Source: Clostridia bacterium (lineage in GTDB: Bacteria; Bacillota_A; Clostridia; Oscillospirales; CAG-272). From it: a stretch of 64,000 nucleotides of DNA. A model generated the notes under the pieces. That model was not told the DNA's origin and made no database searches. It saw only the letters and a program-made list of their open reading frames with translations. Shown here in pieces: positions 10,455 to 18,670 of the stretch. How positions within the stretch are numbered: position 1 is the stretch's first letter; the number at the start of each line of letters is the position of its first letter. The DNA lies in contig JAFTLD010000015.1 of assembly GCA_017452945.1 (NCBI GenBank), forward strand, positions 1 through 64,000, given 5' to 3'. A program made the translations under genes and the position numbers.

Positions 10455-11666
10455 TCAGTATGCATCCGAGAGCAGAAAATCTGCCACGTGCATTGTTTGA
10501 ATACCTCTGTAATTGCCCCCGGCAAAGTCATTTGTCAAAAGCACATATTTGGGGTGATTGTCCGCAATGGCAAGCAGGCGGTCGTATTCTCTGTGCTCGG
10601 TTTTGTCCGAATTGATCTCCTGCGTGACTTGAATATACAGCTTTTTGTTCTGCTTTGTTGCCACAAAGTCGATCTCTCCGTCTGCAATTTTCCCGATGTG
10701 AACGGAGTAGCCTCTGCGGCAAAGCTCCAGATACACCACGTTTTCAAGGCTTGCTGCAACCGTATCGGAATGAAATCCCAAAACGCTGTAGCGCAGCGAG
10801 GTATCCGCAAGGTAAAACTTTTCTTGTGTTTTGAGCATTTCCTTTCCTACTAAATCGTATCGGGAGCAGCGGTGCAGCAGATACGCCTTTTCCAGCTTTT
10901 CAAGATAGCTGTAAACGGTTTCGTTATCCAGCGTTCTTTTTTCGGCTTTGAGATAGTCTGAAATTGATTTTGCAGAAAAGGTATTGCCGACGTTGCCGAA
11001 CGTATATTTTACAACGCGTTCAAGCTGATTCACCTTGCGTACCTGATTGCGCTTGACAATATCGGAAAACACGGTGGAATTGTAAATATCCCGGACGATC
11101 GTATAGATCTCATCCTCGGTGTATGCTTGCAGATGCGTCGCGGGAAAACCGCCGAGTTTGATGTAGTTAACTAACTCTTGATGAACGGATCCGATTTGAG
11201 AATAGGTCTGCTTAAAGGAAAGATACTCGGCAAAGGAAAGCGTGTAAATACGGAAGGTGACGTATCTTCCCGTCAGGTAAGTGGAAATTTCCGAGGACAT
11301 CATACGGGAATTGGAGCCTGTTACATAGATGTCTACCAAATAGTCGGACGCCAGAGAGTTTACCAATTTCTCCCAACCGTCAATCTCTTGTACTTCATCT
11401 AAAAACAGATACGTTGTGGCATCAGAGGTCAGGCGGGATTTGATTTCTTTGTAGATCTGCTTCGCGGTCATATCCTCGTATTCCATGGAGTCGAATCTGT
11501 AAGACAGAATGCGATGTACGGGAATGCCGCGCTCGTATTGCAGCTTTTCCATGATCATTTTGAGAATGGTGGACTTTCCGCAGCGGCGGACGCCGGTAAG
11601 AATCTTTACAAAGGGAGTATCGGTATACGCCATGATTTTTTCTACGTATAAGGGTCTGTAGATCAA
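10455..11666 (-). CDS. AAA ATPase with DUF4143 domain
   Basis: A 403-residue protein of the AAA_14/DUF4143 family. Walker A GVRRCGKST lies near residue 25, Walker B TYLFLDEVQE near 90, and the sensor segment YVTGSNSRMMSSE follows; the C-terminal half (RNQVRKVNQLERVVKY, then EIDFVATKQNKKLYIQV) is the DUF4143 nuclease-like fold with an E-x-D-F motif. It starts with TTG at 11666 behind GGAGGTGATT. These proteins are widespread accessory ATPases of unknown role. It is a single gene, and its promoter region carries three palindromes at about 40-bp spacing. Confidence 0.88.
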   Translation of the reverse strand: MIYRPLYVEKIMAYTDTPFVKILTGVRRCGKSTILKMIMEKLQYERGIPVHRILSYRFDSMEYEDMTAKQIYKEIKSRLTSDATTYLFLDEVQEIDGWEKLVNSLASDYLVDIYVTGSNSRMMSSEISTYLTGRYVTFRIYTLSFAEYLSFKQTYSQIGSVHQELVNYIKLGGFPATHLQAYTEDEIYTIVRDIYNSTVFSDIVKRNQVRKVNQLERVVKYTFGNVGNTFSAKSISDYLKAEKRTLDNETVYSYLEKLEKAYLLHRCSRYDLVGKEMLKTQEKFYLADTSLRYSVLGFHSDTVAASLENVVYLELCRRGYSVHIGKIADGEIDFVATKQNKKLYIQVTQEINSDKTEHREYDRLLAIADNHPKYVLLTNDFAGGNYRGIQTMHVADFLLSDAY

Positions 11667-11698
11667 TCAAATCACCTCCATGCATTATCACTGCTAAT

Positions 11699-11728
11699 AG
11701 TATAGCACAATATCCGTAAAAAAGTCAA
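11699..11728 (-). promoter_or_regulatory. Promoter of the DUF4143 ATPase
   Basis: Minus-strand TTGACT (11723-11728), 18-nt spacer, TATACT (11699-11704). Its -35 box adjoins the first palindrome of the 11730-11837 array, and a degenerate palindrome half (ACGGATATTG) lies in the spacer. Confidence 0.75.
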
Positions 11729-11729
11729 T

Positions 11730-11837
11730 AGTTTTGCGGATATAATCGCAAAACTTTCTGAAAATCAACAGTATTGCGGATATAATCGCAAAACTATTTA
11801 GTAAATCCATACTTTTTGAGATATAATTGCAGAGTTT
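11730..11837. repeat. Palindrome array upstream of the DUF4143 ATPase
   Basis: Two 26-bp copies at 11730-11755 and 11770-11795 differ at one position; the core is TTGCGGATATAATCGCAA, a near-perfect palindrome with arms TTTTGCG and CGCAAAA. A third, degenerate copy (GAGATATAATTGCAGAG) sits at 11811-11837. The copies repeat every 40-41 bp, about four helical turns, directly upstream of the ATPase promoter, as expected for a cooperative operator. The 65-codon frame 11694-11891 on the minus strand is a by-product of these repeats. Confidence 0.7.
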
Positions 11838-11892
11838 TTCAAAATCCGCGCAACCAAATCCGAAAAAAGTCGTCTTTAGGTATGACGGCACA

Positions 11893-11922
11893 AAAGCGCA
11901 CCTGCCGCGGCAGGTGCGCTTT
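11893..11922. terminator. Terminator of the M23 gene
   Basis: A 14-bp perfect stem AAAGCGCACCTGCC (11893-11906) / GGCAGGTGCGCTTT (11909-11922), just past the stop codon of the minus-strand M23 gene. Confidence 0.75.
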
Positions 11923-11930
11923 GCGTTTGT

Positions 11931-12686
11931 TTACTTACCCTCGGTTGAGTCCTCGTAGCTGTTGAGTGTTTTGATGTCCTTGTCGGAAAAATATTCCAGA
12001 GGGTCAACCGAGAGGCCGCCCTCGGTCATTTCAAAGTGCAGGTGAGGCGCTTCAGCCTTTTCAAGGTTAGCGGTACCGCCGACTGTGCCGATCTGCTGAC
12101 CGCACTTGATCTCCTTGCCCGCGGTAATGCCGTCGGCAAGGTTTGCTGCCAAATTCTTATAGATGGTCACCACGTCACCCTCATGGGAGATGGCAACGCA
12201 GGTACCCATCATGGGATCGTCCCAGATCTGAGCTACCGTACCGTTTGCGGCTGCATAAACGGGCGCGTCATCCTCGGTGGTAATGTCAATACCAAGGTGA
12301 ATGCGGTATTCCTCCATGGTAGGCGACCATACCTGAACGGATGCGTCGTGCTTGGCACCGAGCGTACCCTGAACCGGCAGAGCAAAGCCTTCCTCTACGT
12401 TGACTACGGGTTCGGTTTCCTTGCCGTCGTTGTAAACGGGGACGGTGTCCTCACCGCTGCCGCCTGCATCAGTGTCGGGAGGCGTCTGCGTGCCTTGCGT
12501 GGTGTCACCGGGCAGAGTGCCGTTCTGCTCGGCATTGTTCTTGTTGGCGCGGTTGGTGGCTACGGTGGCAGTAATGGCAATGGTCAGCACCATGACCACC
12601 AGCACGGTCGTTATGATAACGCCCTTGTTGGAAAAGACCTTGATCATTCTTTTCCCAAATTCGGATTCCTTAAAGTTTTCCCACAT
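11931..12686 (-). CDS. Membrane-anchored M23 (LytM) protein, SpoIIQ-like
   Basis: A 251-residue protein. A short cytoplasmic N-terminus with FGKRMIKVF precedes one membrane helix (about 25-45), a Thr/Pro/Gly-rich linker (about 50-100) and a C-terminal LytM/M23 domain with HLGID (near 128) and HLHFE (near 216); both zinc-binding motifs are present, so it may be an active endopeptidase. The layout matches SpoIIQ of endospore formers, which clostridia keep with an intact HxxxD site, but other M23 anchors look alike. ATG 12686 with AAAGGAGAAG is preferred over the upstream ATG at 12746. No SpoIIIA genes are nearby. Confidence 0.8.
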   Translation of the reverse strand: MWENFKESEFGKRMIKVFSNKGVIITTVLVVMVLTIAITATVATNRANKNNAEQNGTLPGDTTQGTQTPPDTDAGGSGEDTVPVYNDGKETEPVVNVEEGFALPVQGTLGAKHDASVQVWSPTMEEYRIHLGIDITTEDDAPVYAAANGTVAQIWDDPMMGTCVAISHEGDVVTIYKNLAANLADGITAGKEIKCGQQIGTVGGTANLEKAEAPHLHFEMTEGGLSVDPLEYFSDKDIKTLNSYEDSTEGK

Positions 12687-12835
12687 AAAAGCTTCTCCTT
12701 TGTAACTGTTGTTCCCTTTGGTAGGTACGCTCATATTTTCCGCCAAGTGCGGTAGTTTTATACAGTTGCGGTAAAAAAACTTTTGTGTGGCTGCAATTGC
12801 GGAAAACTTAAGATATAAAGGCCAAGAGAAAAATC

Positions 12836-12864
12836 TTGACGGAGCGCGAGATGTGTGCTATACT
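12836..12864 (+). promoter_or_regulatory. Promoter of the nitroreductase gene
   Basis: TTGACG (12836-12841), 17-nt spacer, TATACT (12859-12864), 38 nt before the start codon. Confidence 0.75.
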
Positions 12865-12902
12865 GAACTTGATATGATAACAAATAACAGGAGGTCTACA
12901 AT

Positions 12903-13412
12903 ATGGATTTTATGACGCTTTGTGCCGAGAGATATTCGGTGCGCTCTTATTTGCCCGATCCCGTATCTGCCGAGCTGCTTGACGAGATTTTGCGCGCAGG
13001 GCAGCTTGCACCGACTGCGAAGAACAACCAGCCGCAAAAGATTTTGGTTATGCAAAGTCCCGAGGCCATGGAAAAGATGCATCTTTTGCATAATTGCTAC
13101 GGCGCACCTCTTGCGCTCTTGGTGTGCGGTGACGAAGAGATCGCCTGCAACCGTCCCGTCACGCATCATTCCATGGCAGAGATGGACGCGTCCATTGTGG
13201 CAACGCACATGATGCTTGCAGCCAAGTCGCTGGGTGTCGGCTCTACCTGGATCTGTGCCTTTGACCATGACAAGGCAACCGAGGTGTTCGAGTTGCCCGC
13301 ACACGTTAAGCCGCATCTGATCATGGCATTGGGCTATCCCGCAGCGGACGGCACGCCTTCGCCAAGACATACCGACCGCAAGCCGTTGGAGCAGACGGTC
13401 ACGTACCTTTAA
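12903..13412 (+). CDS. Nitroreductase-family FMN protein
   Basis: A 169-residue flavoprotein. Family marks are YSVRSYLPDPV near the N-terminus, the FMN-contact segment AGQLAPTAKNNQP (near 35-47), an MDASIVATHMMLAAKSLGVGSTWI helix-turn region (shown in part) and LIMALGYPA near the C-terminus. It is short compared with NfsA-type enzymes and resembles the minimal nitroreductases of anaerobes that reduce quinones, nitroaromatics or unknown metabolites with NAD(P)H. AGGAGG precedes ATG 12903. It is monocistronic and followed by a repeat element. Confidence 0.88.
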   Translation: MDFMTLCAERYSVRSYLPDPVSAELLDEILRAGQLAPTAKNNQPQKILVMQSPEAMEKMHLLHNCYGAPLALLVCGDEEIACNRPVTHHSMAEMDASIVATHMMLAAKSLGVGSTWICAFDHDKATEVFELPAHVKPHLIMALGYPAADGTPSPRHTDRKPLEQTVTYL

Positions 13413-13421
13413 TCAATAAAC

Positions 13422-13480
13422 GGGCGATTCGTGAATCGCCCCTACGGAAATAAACGGGCGATCCGTGAATCGCCCTACGG
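13422..13480. repeat. Tandem REP-like palindromes
   Basis: Two near-identical units of about 25 bp at a 34-bp period: GGGCGATTCGTGAATCGCCC followed by CTACGG (13422-13447), and GGGCGATCCGTGAATCGCCC followed by TACGG (13456-13480). Each forms a hairpin; a third, decayed trace (GGGGGATTCCCG) follows. They lie between convergently unprotected genes and may also weaken read-through into the ABC transporter genes. Confidence 0.75.
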
Positions 13481-13523
13481 GAAATAACGGGGGATTCCCG
13501 AAATTTTAGAAAGGAGAGATCCT

Positions 13524-14501
13524 ATGGAACAAAAGCAAGTCGTGCTCTCGATCAAGGGTGTATCCAAGCACCTTGGCAAGCGCAAGATCCTTTCGGATAT
13601 CACACTGGACGTACACGAAGGTGAGATATTCGGATTTTTAGGCCCGAACGGTTCGGGTAAAACCACCACGATCAAGCTGATTTTGGGGCTTTTGCGTATG
13701 GAGAGCGGTGAGATCAGCATCTGCGGTCACGACAACGTCAAGGAATTTGAAGAGGCTATGCGCTGCGTGGGCGGTATTATCGAGAATCCCGAGATGTATA
13801 AGTATCTGACGGGCAGACAGAATTTAGAGCAATACTGGCGTATGTATCCCGAGCTGCCGAAGGAGAGAATTGACGAGGTGGTCAGACTTGTGCGCCTGGA
13901 GAGCCGCATTAACGATAAGATATCCAAGTATTCGCTTGGTATGCGTCAGCGTCTGGGTATTGCACAGGCGGTGCTGCATCATCCCAAAATTCTGATTCTG
14001 GACGAGCCGACAAACGGCCTTGATCCCGCGGGTATCAAGGAGCTGCGTGACGTGCTCAAAAAGCTGTCGCGCGAGGAGGGCGTGGCGGTATTCGTATCCA
14101 GCCACATGCTGTCCGAGCTGCAGCTGATGTGCGACCGCGTGGGCATTATCGACCGCGGCGTGACCGTCGGTTTCCGCAATCTGGATGCCGAGGGCATGAT
14201 TGAAGAAAGCAGCTATGCGCACTACACGTTGGAAACGCCCGACGGTATGCGCGCTATGGAGCTTTTGGGTAACAGCACGCTTTGCTCGGGGGCTGCGTAC
14301 ACAGAGTCGCTGACCTTTGACGCGGAGCATGAAAACGTGCCTGCGATCATCTCACTTTTGGCGGGCGGCGGTGTTCGTATATACGGTCTGACCAGACAAA
14401 AGAAGTCGTTGGAGGATACCTTCCTTGAAATGACCGATACCGCAGACGTGGGTACGCAGCCGATCGTGGACCGTAAGCAGAAAGGAGGGCGGACGGCATG
14501 A
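13524..14501 (+). CDS. ABC transporter ATP-binding protein (BcrA-like)
   Basis: A 325-residue ATPase: Walker A GPNGSGKTT (near 42), Q-loop region, signature YSLGMRQRLG (near 140), Walker B ILILDEPTNGLDP (near 157) and switch His in SSHMLSE. A C-terminal extension of about 100 residues after the ATPase core is typical of the bacitracin-type (DrrA/CcmA) ABC-2 exporters. GAAAGGAGAG precedes ATG 13524. It overlaps the permease gene by 4 nt. Likely exports a peptide antibiotic, lipid or hydrophobic toxicant; the cargo is not evident. Confidence 0.9.
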   Translation: MEQKQVVLSIKGVSKHLGKRKILSDITLDVHEGEIFGFLGPNGSGKTTTIKLILGLLRMESGEISICGHDNVKEFEEAMRCVGGIIENPEMYKYLTGRQNLEQYWRMYPELPKERIDEVVRLVRLESRINDKISKYSLGMRQRLGIAQAVLHHPKILILDEPTNGLDPAGIKELRDVLKKLSREEGVAVFVSSHMLSELQLMCDRVGIIDRGVTVGFRNLDAEGMIEESSYAHYTLETPDGMRAMELLGNSTLCSGAAYTESLTFDAEHENVPAIISLLAGGGVRIYGLTRQKKSLEDTFLEMTDTADVGTQPIVDRKQKGGRTA

Positions 14502-16486
14502 TGCAACTGATCAAGAACGAGCTGATCAAGCTTCGCGCACAAAAAACCTATCTGGTGCTTTCCTGCCTGGTGCTGGCTGTGGTGATCCTTGTGTCCTTTG
14601 TTACCTCGGTCGCTTGGACACCGTTGCTTAACCTTTTGGCAAACGGCCGCCATTTTATCACCAAAAGTGCGGGGTATGAGTGGGTCATTGATTTCGTTTA
14701 CGAAAACCCCGACCTACCGATCTCCAATATGCTGCGCACCGTGTTCAAGGATCCGAAATCGGATGGCGATCTTGCGCGGGAGAATGCCGATAAGGCCTTG
14801 CAGGATGGGTATTACGGCAGCTATGAGGATTTGATGGCGCAGGCAAGCTTTTACGATTTCAAGGATCAGAACGAGCTGCCGGATTGGATCGCGCAGTCGA
14901 TACAGGCTAACTTGGTCGAGCTCTACAGATGGAGCAGCGTGGCAGAAGGTTTTGTCAGCGACCAATACACGGTATCGATGATGACACAGGATTATTACGT
15001 GTTGGATTGTCTGCTGTATACATCCTTTGCGGAGATTCCTTATTATGCAAGCTATGAGTATGATCCGGAAACGGGAAATACCTACATCGCATTTTACAAA
15101 TGGGATGAGGGCGAATACGTGGAAGGCGAACCGGTGGCATGCCCTGTCTCTGAGGTCAAGGCATACGTGCAAGCGCTCCTTCCGCAATGCAATACGCTGA
15201 TCCGTCAGATCGAGCAGCAAGCGATCTCGCTTGAGCCGGACGCCTATTACGAGCAGCTGATCATGGGACAGAGAAGCAGTATTTTCAATTATCAGACCGA
15301 GATTGAGCAGTATCGCGCAGAGCTGGATAACCCCGAAAACGAACTGAACGAATATCAGATTGCCTCGCTGAACGCTGCGATCGAAAGAGATGAGAAGCTG
15401 ATCGGGTACTGTGAGCAGATCATAGAAGCCTATACGTATCTCAAAGAAAATGATGCAAGCCCCGATAGCCAAGCGTTTTCGATCGTCAAAAACGTACTGC
15501 CGGTCTTTTTGGAATCTGATCTGTACGGCGGCAGTGGCTTGCTTGAGCAGCTGATTGACTTGGACGATGCGCCCGTGCTTTTGCAAAAGGCGGTTGAGAG
15601 CGCAAACTCGCACAGAGAGCATGTGAAGCAAAAGGCACTGATCGCGTTGGAATACGCGTATAAGAACGACGCTATGATTGAGGGCATGGGTGCCAGCGGT
15701 GCCAAGGGAGCATTTGTAAGCAATTTGTCCATTGCAGCCTTTATGATCACAGCCGTCACCATTGTGCTGGCCAGCATGATCCTCTCCCGTGAATTTGCTA
15801 CGGGAACGGTCAGACTATGGGTCATTCGTCCCAAAACGCGTTCCAAGCTGCTGGGCTCCAAGATTGCAACGCTGTTGCTCTACATAGCGGGCATGATGCT
15901 GATCTGCTTTGGTATCACGTATGCCTTTGCGCTGATCAATCATGTGTTGGATCTGTTCTTCTATGGCGAGAGCACGCTGTTTGTGCCGTATTACGGTGTC
16001 ATTTTCAATCAAACAGTTGCCATTCCCGCTATTTTTGAGCACGTTTGGATGCTGATCGTGCTGACGCTGCCCATTATGCTGTTTGCTATGCTGTGTTTGT
16101 TGATCAGCGTGTTGACCAAAAAGGGTGTGCTTGGCATCGTGCTCGGTATGCTCGTTTTGATGTTTGCTTCGGATATTCAGGCCGTGGTACTGGTTGTTGC
16201 CAATTATACGGGCGGATTCGGATATTTGCTGCAGGCAACTGTCCTGCCGTATCTGAGTATGGATGCCCTGCTTTGTTCGCCCATGGATTATGCTCTTTCG
16301 ACTTATACGAGCGGCTCGAGCATTCTGGAACTTTTGGATCTCAAGTCCTTGCTGATGGGACAGTTGTGGGGAACCATGCCGTATGAGTGCTCCACGATCG
16401 TAGGGGTTTTGGTGCTTGCATTGCATATTGTGCTGCTGATATATGCAAGCCTTTGGGCGTTCAAGAGAATGCAGATCAAGAATTAA
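14498..16486 (+). CDS. ABC-2 type permease with large extracytoplasmic domain
   Basis: A 662-residue membrane protein. One membrane helix near 18-40 is followed by a roughly 350-residue hydrophilic domain rich in Asp, Glu, Tyr and coiled-coil-like segments (for example residues 240-310), then about five further helices from residue 405 to 655. This split is typical of bacterial ABC-2 permeases with an external insert that may bind substrate or partner proteins. It overlaps the ATPase gene (ATGA) and starts ATGATG, so the first or second codon could be used. No dedicated two-component regulator is adjacent, unlike BceAB systems. Confidence 0.82.
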   Translation: MMQLIKNELIKLRAQKTYLVLSCLVLAVVILVSFVTSVAWTPLLNLLANGRHFITKSAGYEWVIDFVYENPDLPISNMLRTVFKDPKSDGDLARENADKALQDGYYGSYEDLMAQASFYDFKDQNELPDWIAQSIQANLVELYRWSSVAEGFVSDQYTVSMMTQDYYVLDCLLYTSFAEIPYYASYEYDPETGNTYIAFYKWDEGEYVEGEPVACPVSEVKAYVQALLPQCNTLIRQIEQQAISLEPDAYYEQLIMGQRSSIFNYQTEIEQYRAELDNPENELNEYQIASLNAAIERDEKLIGYCEQIIEAYTYLKENDASPDSQAFSIVKNVLPVFLESDLYGGSGLLEQLIDLDDAPVLLQKAVESANSHREHVKQKALIALEYAYKNDAMIEGMGASGAKGAFVSNLSIAAFMITAVTIVLASMILSREFATGTVRLWVIRPKTRSKLLGSKIATLLLYIAGMMLICFGITYAFALINHVLDLFFYGESTLFVPYYGVIFNQTVAIPAIFEHVWMLIVLTLPIMLFAMLCLLISVLTKKGVLGIVLGMLVLMFASDIQAVVLVVANYTGGFGYLLQATVLPYLSMDALLCSPMDYALSTYTSGSSILELLDLKSLLMGQLWGTMPYECSTIVGVLVLALHIVLLIYASLWAFKRMQIKN

Positions 16487-16501
16487 GGTCACTTTGACAG
16501 C

Positions 16502-16532
16502 GGACCGGGCTCATTTTGGGCTCGGTCCTTTT
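16502..16532 (+). terminator. Terminator of the ABC-2 operon
   Basis: GGACCGGGC pairs with GCTCGGTCC (with one G-T pair), followed by TTTTGTATT. Confidence 0.8.
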
Positions 16533-16542
16533 GTATTCGGTC

Positions 16543-16571
16543 TTGCAACGTGCGAAAAAATGTGATATACT
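16543..16571 (+). promoter_or_regulatory. Promoter of the GH78-like gene
   Basis: TTGCAA (16543-16548), 17-nt spacer, TATACT (16566-16571), 29 nt before the start codon. Confidence 0.75.
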
Positions 16572-16600
16572 AACGTCAGAGCTTCACAGGGAGGTGCCTT

Positions 16601-18592
16601 ATGCAGCCTTTATTCATTTGTCATCCCGATTTTGCGAACGTCGTGCCGCAAAATCCGTTTCATAAGCAATTTGGAGAGCATACTCCGATGGTGCAGGATC
16701 CCGCCCTGCAAAACAGGCACGTGCTGTTTCGCCGCCGCGCCGTATTGCCGCCGTTCAAGACGGCTACGCTGCGTATCACGGCAGACGATTATTACAAGCT
16801 TTACATAGGCGGCCGCTTTGTGAGTATGGGGCCTGCGCCCGCATATCCGCGGCATTATTTTTATAACGAGATCGACGTGACAGATTACCTTGTCGAGGGC
16901 GAGAACACCTTTGCGGTACACGTGCTGTATCAGGGGCTTGTCAACCGCGTGTGGGTGTCGGGGGACGGGCGGCATATGCTGTATTTTGATCTGTATCTGG
17001 ACGGTGAGCGCGTGCTTGTCAGCGATACGGATTGGCTGTGTGCTGATCACACTGCTTATACCGCCATGGGCAAGGTGGGCTACGATACCGCGTTTTTGGA
17101 GCGGTACGACAGTCGCGCGCCCGAGGTTGGATTTGAGCAGCCCGCGTTTGACGACGGCTCGTGGCAGCATGCAGCCGTGTATGCCAACGCGGATTACAAG
17201 CTGCAAAGGCAACCGACCGCGCAGATAGAGGTATACCGCACGGTTCCCAAGGAGCAGCGTACCATTGAGGGTGGCGTGCTGCTGGATTTTGGCAGAGAGG
17301 CGGTTGGATATCTGTCTTTGCATGTCCAAGGACGTGCAGGTGACGTGATCATTGTGCGCTGTGCCGAGGAGCTTGACGAACAGGGAAGAGCACGCTATCA
17401 GATGCGCTGCGGTTGCACTTATGAGGAAGAGTGGATCCTTTCGGGTGGTGACGATATGCTGGATCACTTTGATTACAAGGCGTTCCGTTATGCCGAGGTG
17501 CTGCTGCCCCAAGGGGCTGTGCGGACCGATGCGGCTATGACCGTGCGGCATTGCCCATGCACCGAACGTGCCGAATATCCTACCGACAATGATGACCTTG
17601 TGCGCGTTCTGCGCCTTTGTGCCGATACGGTCAAGTACGGCACGCAGGAGATATATCCCGACTGTCCCACGCGCGAAAAGGGACAGTATCTTGGTGACGT
17701 GGCCGTGTCTGCAAGGGCGCAGGCAACTCTGACGGGTGATACAGCGATGATCAAAAAAGCCATTCTTGATTTTTGCGCCACCTCCTGTGTCTGTCCGGGG
17801 CTGATGGCGGTTTCAACCAGCTCGTATATGCAGGAAATCGCGGATTATTCTTTGCAATTTCCGGCACTTGTGTGTTGGGTGTACGCCATGGACGGGGATC
17901 TTGATTTCGTGCGCGAGGTCGAGCCGTATGCCACGGGCGTGTACCGATATTTTTTGCGCTATACAAACGAGGACGGCTTGCTTGACGGTGTGAGTGATAA
18001 GTGGAATTTGGTCGACTGGCCTGCCAATCTGCGTGACGGCTATGATTTCGAGCTGCCCGCGAACGGTGTACCGAGCGGAGTACATAACGTCATCAACGCC
18101 TTCTGGTGCGGGATGCTGTCTGCTATGGACGAGATCTATGAAATTCTGGGTATGCCGCAAACAGGGATGACCGAACAGGTCAAGGCCGCGTTTGTCGATG
18201 CCTTTTATTCGGATGCGTTGGGGCTTTACGTGGATGCTCCCGGCAGCAGCCATGCAGCCGTACATTCCAATCTTTTGCCGCTGCTCTTTGATATCGGCAC
18301 GCAGGATAAGGCATTGCAGGGCCGCCTTTGCGATTACGTTGTGCAAAAAGGGCTGTCTTGCATGGGTGTTTATATGGCGTATTTTGCGCTGGCCGCGCTG
18401 GTCAAGCACGACAGATACGAGGATGCCGTGCGCCTTGCCACAGATCCGCGCTGCTGGCTGAATATGTTGGCGGAAGGGGCAACCACCACCTTTGAAGCAT
18501 GGGGCAAGGATCAGAAATGGAATACCAGCCTGTTCCATCCTTGGGCAAGCGCACCCTTGATCGTTTTCGCAAAAAATATTCGTGTTTATTAA
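16601..18592 (+). CDS. Alpha-L-rhamnosidase-like glycosidase (GH78 type)
   Basis: A 663-residue protein without signal peptide, so cytoplasmic. The N-terminal beta domain (about 1-170) shows RITADDYYKLYIGG and WVSGDGRHMLYFDLYLDG; the middle beta domain (170-320) has LLDFGREAVGYLSL. The (alpha/alpha)6 barrel follows from about 330. DCPTREKGQYLGD at 354-366 places Asp354, Glu359 and Asp366 like the acidic cluster of GH78 rhamnosidases. It is shorter than many GH78 enzymes. GGGAGG precedes ATG 16601. It likely removes rhamnose from imported oligosaccharides or plant glycosides; specificity is unproven. Confidence 0.8.
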   Translation: MQPLFICHPDFANVVPQNPFHKQFGEHTPMVQDPALQNRHVLFRRRAVLPPFKTATLRITADDYYKLYIGGRFVSMGPAPAYPRHYFYNEIDVTDYLVEGENTFAVHVLYQGLVNRVWVSGDGRHMLYFDLYLDGERVLVSDTDWLCADHTAYTAMGKVGYDTAFLERYDSRAPEVGFEQPAFDDGSWQHAAVYANADYKLQRQPTAQIEVYRTVPKEQRTIEGGVLLDFGREAVGYLSLHVQGRAGDVIIVRCAEELDEQGRARYQMRCGCTYEEEWILSGGDDMLDHFDYKAFRYAEVLLPQGAVRTDAAMTVRHCPCTERAEYPTDNDDLVRVLRLCADTVKYGTQEIYPDCPTREKGQYLGDVAVSARAQATLTGDTAMIKKAILDFCATSCVCPGLMAVSTSSYMQEIADYSLQFPALVCWVYAMDGDLDFVREVEPYATGVYRYFLRYTNEDGLLDGVSDKWNLVDWPANLRDGYDFELPANGVPSGVHNVINAFWCGMLSAMDEIYEILGMPQTGMTEQVKAAFVDAFYSDALGLYVDAPGSSHAAVHSNLLPLLFDIGTQDKALQGRLCDYVVQKGLSCMGVYMAYFALAALVKHDRYEDAVRLATDPRCWLNMLAEGATTTFEAWGKDQKWNTSLFHPWASAPLIVFAKNIRVY

Positions 18593-18604
18593 GGCAAAAT
18601 CTTC

Positions 18605-18633
18605 TTGCATTTGCGCATGACTTATGCTATAAT
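18605..18633 (+). promoter_or_regulatory. Promoter of the NAGPA-domain protein gene
   Basis: TTGCAT (18605-18610), 17-nt spacer, TATAAT (18628-18633). Confidence 0.8.
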
Positions 18634-18670
18634 GAGGTCACAACAATATTGTTAAGAAAGGAACGGTTTT

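Noticed and set aside
11694..11891. 65-codon minus-strand frame before the DUF4143 ATPase
   Set aside because: It consists of the palindrome array, and its Phe/Ile-rich peptide just repeats with the DNA.
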